Under the pieces are notes generated by a model that saw only the letters and a program-made list of their open reading frames with translations, had not been told where the DNA came from and searched no databases. From Flavobacteriales bacterium (GTDB taxonomy: Bacteria > Bacteroidota > Bacteroidia > Flavobacteriales > BACL11): 38,554 bases of DNA. The stretch lies in assembly GCA_014381465.1 (NCBI GenBank), contig JACNLP010000033.1:1-38554 (forward strand), in the 5' to 3' direction. Shown piece after piece: positions 33,950 to 38,554 of the stretch. The translations under genes were made by a program, and so were the position numbers. Within the stretch, counting starts at the first letter, position 1. The number at the start of each line of letters is the position of its first letter.

Positions 33950-36900
33950 ATGATGAAAAAAGTATTTTTAGTAGTAATAATAGCACTTATTAGCTTTGCG
34001 CCTGCAAAAGCATCTCACTTAATGGGCGGGGAAATAACTTGGACTTGTATAACAACTCCAGGAGCAACACAAGGGATGTATATTTTCAAATTAAAAGTAT
34101 ATAGAGATTGTAATGGGATTTCTGCACCTACTACTACTCAAACTATAGATGTACATAACCATCCTAGTATAACTGGAATATCAGTAGATTTTATAAGCCA
34201 AATAGATATTTCTCCTTTATGCGATCCAGTGAATAGTGGTAATGGACAAATAGATTGTGGAAACCCTCAACAAGGATCGGTAGAGGAGTATATATATGAG
34301 TCGCAACCAATTACACTTGCAGGTATTCCCCCAGCAGGAGGTTGGCATTTTACTTGGGAAAATTGCTGTAGAAATAGTGCGATAACAAATCTTACTAATC
34401 CTTCTGCTCTAGGTTTTACGCTTAGGGCAGTAATGTACCCTTATACTATTGCTGGCGTGCCTCAAAATACTTCTCCTTGTTTTGATTCTTCTCCACAATT
34501 TAATGAACAACCAAAGACAATCATTTGTATTGGATATCCTTTTTCTTATAGTCATAATGCATCTGACCCTGAATTAGATAGCTTAGTTTATTCTTGGGGA
34601 GACCCATTAGATGATGGTGGTTATAATCCTGCGGCACCAACAATAATTCCTTTTATGGCTCCATATACTCTAAATAGCCAAATACCATCTAATTTATCAG
34701 TTCCTCCAGGGGTAACTATGGACTCTCAAACAGGAGAAATTTCTTATTACACTAATCTCTCAGGAAACTTTGTTACTTGTGTGCGAGTTTCTGCTTATAA
34801 ATGTGGGCAATTGGTAGCAGATGTTTATAGAGAAATACAAGTTGTGCTTTTAAATTGCCCAAATTTAGCAGCAGGAAATCCTAATACACCACCAGTTGTT
34901 TTACCGCCTTTTCCTGGACCATCTTATTCTACCCAGGTGGTTGCAGGTACTTTAGTGAGTTTTAATATTATGGGAACCGATAGTAATGTATATGCCAATG
35001 GCTCTGCTCAAGATTTAACAATGGAGGTTTCCGGTGGGCAGTTTGCCACTGATTTTTTTACTACTTCTCTTTGTGATAATCCTCCTTGTGCTACATTTAA
35101 TAATTTGGCAGGAGTTACACCTCCATTTTCAGCACCATCAGTGGTTGAAGGGGTGTTTAATTGGCAGACTTCTTGTAGTCATATTGCAGTAAATGCTGGG
35201 TGTAATACTACCTCTAACCTTTATACTTTTGCTATAAAAGTAGTGGATGATTTTTGTCCGGCACCAGCCATTACTTTTGCTACAATTACTATTGAAGTAA
35301 TTGCTGCACCTGCAAGCGTAGAGCCAGATTTTACTTGTGCTTTTGCCAATAATAATGGAGATGTAGCGCTTTCATGGAATCACCTTCCAGGAGCTAACCC
35401 TGCTACAACTTATCATATATATTCATCTAATACTGCAAATGGTCCTTTTACTTTAGTAGATTCAATGTATTATCCAATTGATACTTATGTGGATGCTGCT
35501 GTGAATGCAAATATTTCATCTGTATTTTATTATATGACTACTTCTTCTAATTGTGCGGGAATATCCCCACCATCCGATACTTTAGAATCAATTACATTTA
35601 ATGCTGGAAGTGATTATTTTACTTGTACTGGAGTGCAAATGACTAATACTACCGTAATAGGCGGAAGCAATGCCACTTATTCTTGGACACCAATTATAGG
35701 ATTAAGCGATCCTACAATTGCACAACCCTTTGCAAATCCAGGAGTTACTACAACCTATTATTTGGATATTACCACACAAAACGGCTGTGTAATTTCTGAT
35801 TCGGTTACAGTATTTTATAATGTTGGTTTTATAAATCTTAATGATAGTTCCCAGAATGTGAGTTGCTGGGATGGTAATGATGGACAAATTGCAGTTTATG
35901 CTTCAGGAGGAACACCTCCTTATAACTATTATATTAATGGGAACTTAAATCCGAATCCTCCTCCTTATGACTCTTTGTTTACTGGCTTAACAGTTGGAAC
36001 TTACATTATTACAGTAACAGATGCACAAAGTTGTGCGGAAACAGGGCCTGTAACTTTGGTTGGTCCTGGCTACCCTTTACAAGTTATTACTTCTGATTCT
36101 ATCGCTATTTGTTATGGCGATTCTAATGGAGTGGCAAATGCTTGGGGAGCTGGGGGAACAGCCGCTTATAGTTTTGAGTGGTTTAATTCTGCTCAAGTTT
36201 CTTTTTCCAATAATGCTAGTGTAACGGGTTTACATGCTGGTTCTTATTTTGTAGAAATCACAGATGCACTTGGTTGTGATACTTTCAAAACGGTAAATGT
36301 AGTTCAATCTCAAACACCTCTTACTGCCTCTATTCAGATAATGGATGTTTCTTGTAAGGGTGATAGTACAGGGTATATTGTCGCCACAGCTGTGGGAAGT
36401 TATGCACCTTACTCTTATGTTTGGCTAAACGGCTCTGACACTTTAAGAAGTGCTAGCCTACCAGTTGATATTACAAGAGATAGTTTGAATAATTTAGTAG
36501 CAGGAAGTTATGAATTGCACATATATGATGCTGCAGGATGTTTTGAAAGCTATTCCAATGTGGTGAGTGAACCAACTAATGCTCTTGTTTCTACCTTAAA
36601 TAAAATAAATGATGTGGATTGTTATGGTGATAGTACTGGACAAGTGCAAGTTGTTGCTTCTGGTGGAGTACCTGCTTATTCCTATATTTGGGATGATGTA
36701 GTGGTGAATTCACCAATAGTTTCCAATTTAAATGCTGGCCTTCATACGGTTTGGATTACAGATGATTGGAATTGTACTATTATAGATACCATCACTATTT
36801 TTGAAAACCCTTTAATTGAAGATTCCATAACTATTATTCAAAATGTAAGTTGCCATGGCGGAAATGATGGATCTGTTGTCATTACAAGTTCTGGCGGTTT

Positions 36901-38554
36901 TTCAACCCATTCGTACGATTGGAGTAATGGGCATCAAGGCATATCCCAACCTGATATCAATTCAGGATTATTGTTTGGTTCCTATTATGTAATAGTGGAA
37001 GACCAATTGGGTTGTAGAGTTGTAGATAGTGTTTTTATTTCTGAGCCAGATGTATTGGAAACAGAAGCGAGTCTTGTAGCACATATCAATTGCTACGGCT
37101 ATGATGATGGTATTGCCTCAGCTTCTGGAATGGGCGGAACAGAACCTTACTCTTTTAGTTGGAATCCTGGTGGACAAACAGGCGATACTGCTTTTGGTTT
37201 AACGCCAGGGGTACATACTGCTTATCTGACAGATGCCAAGGGTTGTATGGCTAATGATACGGTAACAATTATAGAACCTGCCGAGTTGTTTGTCAACATT
37301 ATTGATAGCTTAACCATATTGGCTTACTGTACAGGAGTAAATTCTGCTTCCCTTACAGCAGTTGCAAGTGGAGGAACTCCAAACTATACTTATATGTGGG
37401 ATGATAATATAGTAGTGCCTCAAACTACCCCAACAGCTACGGCACTTTTTGCTGGTATTTATACCATCACAGTTACAGATAGTAGAGGGTGTATTGCAAC
37501 TGACACAAGAGATATTGATACGATTACCGCAACAATGGATGCAAAAATTGATACGCAACTTTACAATGGAAATGTAAACATTAGTTGTTTTGGTGAAAAT
37601 GATGGAATGGCAATTGTTTCTACTTGGGGTGCTCATGCTCCTTATACTTATCAATGGTTTGGGCCGAACAATTATACCGCCACCAATGATTCTATTGACG
37701 ATTTATTTGCTGGAACTTATTCCGTAACTATTAACGATACTAATAATTGTTCCATAAACAGAAGCATAAATCTTACTCAACCCAGTGCATTACAATATAC
37801 CACTTTTGCTTCTTCCAATGAAAGTTGTTTAGGTGCTGCAAACGGAACAGTAAGTATAGATATCCAGGGAGGATCTTCTCCTTTTACAGCAATAGCAACT
37901 GATAACAATTCAGGGGTAACAACTACTCATCCAATGCAAAATGATAGTATTATTCCTGGAATTACTTCAGGGATTTTTACCATTACTTTAACGGATGTTA
38001 ATAATTGTAGCAGTACTTTAATTCAAGGAGGAAATAATCAGCAAATCATAGGAACAAGCATAGCAACTTATGCCAATATAAATCCTGCTACTGTTGTGCA
38101 TCTCAATTGTTATGGAATTTCAAATGGAGCTCTTTCTGTATTTAATCCTTTGTCTTCTCCAAGCTACACTTATAGTTGGGAAGACCTTTTTGGAAATGTA
38201 GTAAGTACCGATACCATAGCTGATAGTTTAGCAGCAGAAACTTATGTGCTTTTTGCTCATTATTCCGACTCAATGGGGGCTTATCCTGGCTGTACAACCA
38301 CCGATACTATAATTTTAACTCAGCCAAATGAAATTGTTATTACACCAACATTACTAAAAGATGCAGATTGTTTTGGCGATAATTCGGGAAGGATCCAAAC
38401 GCAAATTACTGGAGGAACTCGATTCCCTGGTCCGCCTAACAATTGGTACCAAATACTTTGGAATTCTGGGCAAACTACTAGAAATATAAATAATTTAACT
38501 GCAGGCACTTATATCATCAATATTACAGATGCAAACGGTTGTATTCAAGCCGAT
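33950..38554 (+). CDS. Giant SprB-repeat surface protein, cut by the window edge (partial)
   Basis: An open frame of 1535 codons with no stop to the right edge. It starts MMKKVFLVVIIALISFAPAKA, a signal peptide, then the common Bacteroidota adhesin opening SHLMGGEITWTC with YRDCNG (about residues 23-60). Residues up to about 450 form a Cys-containing head with cadherin- or PKD-like pieces (SYSHNASDPELDSLVYSW). A fibronectin-III-like part follows (LSWNHLPGANPATTYHIYSS), then at least eleven SprB-type repeats from about residue 630 (VSCWDGNDGQI, VSCKGDSTGYI, VDCYGDSTGQV, VSCHGGNDGSV, ADCFGDNSGRI), each ending in a strand like GTYIITVTDAQSC. The C-terminal sorting domain must lie beyond the window. 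It is a probable T9SS-exported adhesin, tandem with the complete SprB-type gene 89 bp upstream. Confidence 0.9.
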   Translation, partial: MMKKVFLVVIIALISFAPAKASHLMGGEITWTCITTPGATQGMYIFKLKVYRDCNGISAPTTTQTIDVHNHPSITGISVDFISQIDISPLCDPVNSGNGQIDCGNPQQGSVEEYIYESQPITLAGIPPAGGWHFTWENCCRNSAITNLTNPSALGFTLRAVMYPYTIAGVPQNTSPCFDSSPQFNEQPKTIICIGYPFSYSHNASDPELDSLVYSWGDPLDDGGYNPAAPTIIPFMAPYTLNSQIPSNLSVPPGVTMDSQTGEISYYTNLSGNFVTCVRVSAYKCGQLVADVYREIQVVLLNCPNLAAGNPNTPPVVLPPFPGPSYSTQVVAGTLVSFNIMGTDSNVYANGSAQDLTMEVSGGQFATDFFTTSLCDNPPCATFNNLAGVTPPFSAPSVVEGVFNWQTSCSHIAVNAGCNTTSNLYTFAIKVVDDFCPAPAITFATITIEVIAAPASVEPDFTCAFANNNGDVALSWNHLPGANPATTYHIYSSNTANGPFTLVDSMYYPIDTYVDAAVNANISSVFYYMTTSSNCAGISPPSDTLESITFNAGSDYFTCTGVQMTNTTVIGGSNATYSWTPIIGLSDPTIAQPFANPGVTTTYYLDITTQNGCVISDSVTVFYNVGFINLNDSSQNVSCWDGNDGQIAVYASGGTPPYNYYINGNLNPNPPPYDSLFTGLTVGTYIITVTDAQSCAETGPVTLVGPGYPLQVITSDSIAICYGDSNGVANAWGAGGTAAYSFEWFNSAQVSFSNNASVTGLHAGSYFVEITDALGCDTFKTVNVVQSQTPLTASIQIMDVSCKGDSTGYIVATAVGSYAPYSYVWLNGSDTLRSASLPVDITRDSLNNLVAGSYELHIYDAAGCFESYSNVVSEPTNALVSTLNKINDVDCYGDSTGQVQVVASGGVPAYSYIWDDVVVNSPIVSNLNAGLHTVWITDDWNCTIIDTITIFENPLIEDSITIIQNVSCHGGNDGSVVITSSGGFSTHSYDWSNGHQGISQPDINSGLLFGSYYVIVEDQLGCRVVDSVFISEPDVLETEASLVAHINCYGYDDGIASASGMGGTEPYSFSWNPGGQTGDTAFGLTPGVHTAYLTDAKGCMANDTVTIIEPAELFVNIIDSLTILAYCTGVNSASLTAVASGGTPNYTYMWDDNIVVPQTTPTATALFAGIYTITVTDSRGCIATDTRDIDTITATMDAKIDTQLYNGNVNISCFGENDGMAIVSTWGAHAPYTYQWFGPNNYTATNDSIDDLFAGTYSVTINDTNNCSINRSINLTQPSALQYTTFASSNESCLGAANGTVSIDIQGGSSPFTAIATDNNSGVTTTHPMQNDSIIPGITSGIFTITLTDVNNCSSTLIQGGNNQQIIGTSIATYANINPATVVHLNCYGISNGALSVFNPLSSPSYTYSWEDLFGNVVSTDTIADSLAAETYVLFAHYSDSMGAYPGCTTTDTIILTQPNEIVITPTLLKDADCFGDNSGRIQTQITGGTRFPGPPNNWYQILWNSGQTTRNINNLTAGTYIINITDANGCIQAD

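Noticed and set aside
34900-38554. Regularly spaced similar segments that might suggest a CRISPR array or tandem DNA repeat
   Set aside because: Similarity is at protein level (SprB repeats of variable length) with strongly diverged DNA; there are no short identical repeats with unique spacers.

Overview
The window is about 38.5 kb of AT-rich DNA that reads as a chromosomal segment of a member of the Bacteroidota, probably from a Flavobacteriales- or Cytophagales-like lineage. Support for this comes from the sequence: a gliding-motility-type (CHU_C) C-terminal domain, SprB-type repeats, a PorV/PorQ-family outer-membrane protein, a SusC/TonB-type receptor with an N-terminal carboxypeptidase-regulatory domain, a bacterial geranylgeranylglyceryl phosphate synthase, an atpD-atpC pair away from the rest of the ATP synthase genes, almost no Shine-Dalgarno sequences, A-rich leaders, and repeated TAnnTTTG promoter boxes. 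I see no rRNA, tRNA, CRISPR array, prophage or transposase gene.

Layout. 1-2.6 kb: a ChaN-like exported protein faces a leftward group (phosphopantetheinyl transferase, GGGP synthase, YkoF-like protein); a compact palindromic repeat sits between the transferase and the synthase. 2.7-4.5 kb: ahcY with a very clear promoter and terminator, then a leftward lipoprotein that looks like a Rieske domain without its histidine ligands. 4.7-13.7 kb: a rightward three-gene cell-surface unit (TonB-dependent receptor, giant secreted protein with calcium-loop-like motifs, PorV/PorQ-like barrel). 13.7-19.4 kb: housekeeping and envelope genes (greA, HIT protein, ruvC, a flippase-like membrane protein with a family 2 glycosyltransferase and a lone DppC-like permease, dtd, a YiiX-like lipoprotein). 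19.5-22.3 kb: atpDC leftward and ribF rightward.

22.3-27.1 kb is the most unusual part. Two TPR sensor kinases and a NarL-type response regulator overlap by 4 bp at each junction. The second kinase appears to have lost its phosphoacceptor histidine (Lys in its place) and carries eight consecutive glutamines in its ATP lid. Beyond the regulator lies a roughly 420-bp region holding an unrecognised 29-codon single-pass membrane ORF on the same strand, followed by an intrinsic terminator in the right orientation and preceded by three copies of a 10-bp motif. I propose that this is one signalling module whose output includes the small protein.

27.1-38.5 kb: a UvrD/PcrA helicase is divergent from a 1446-residue SprB-repeat/PKD/CHU_C surface protein, followed by a second giant SprB-repeat protein that runs off the right edge. 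These two, together with the PorV-like barrel and the receptor, indicate a type IX secretion lifestyle, although the core secretion genes are not in the window. Promoter calls rest on matches to the Bacteroidota consensus only; most have a good -7 box and no clear -33 box.
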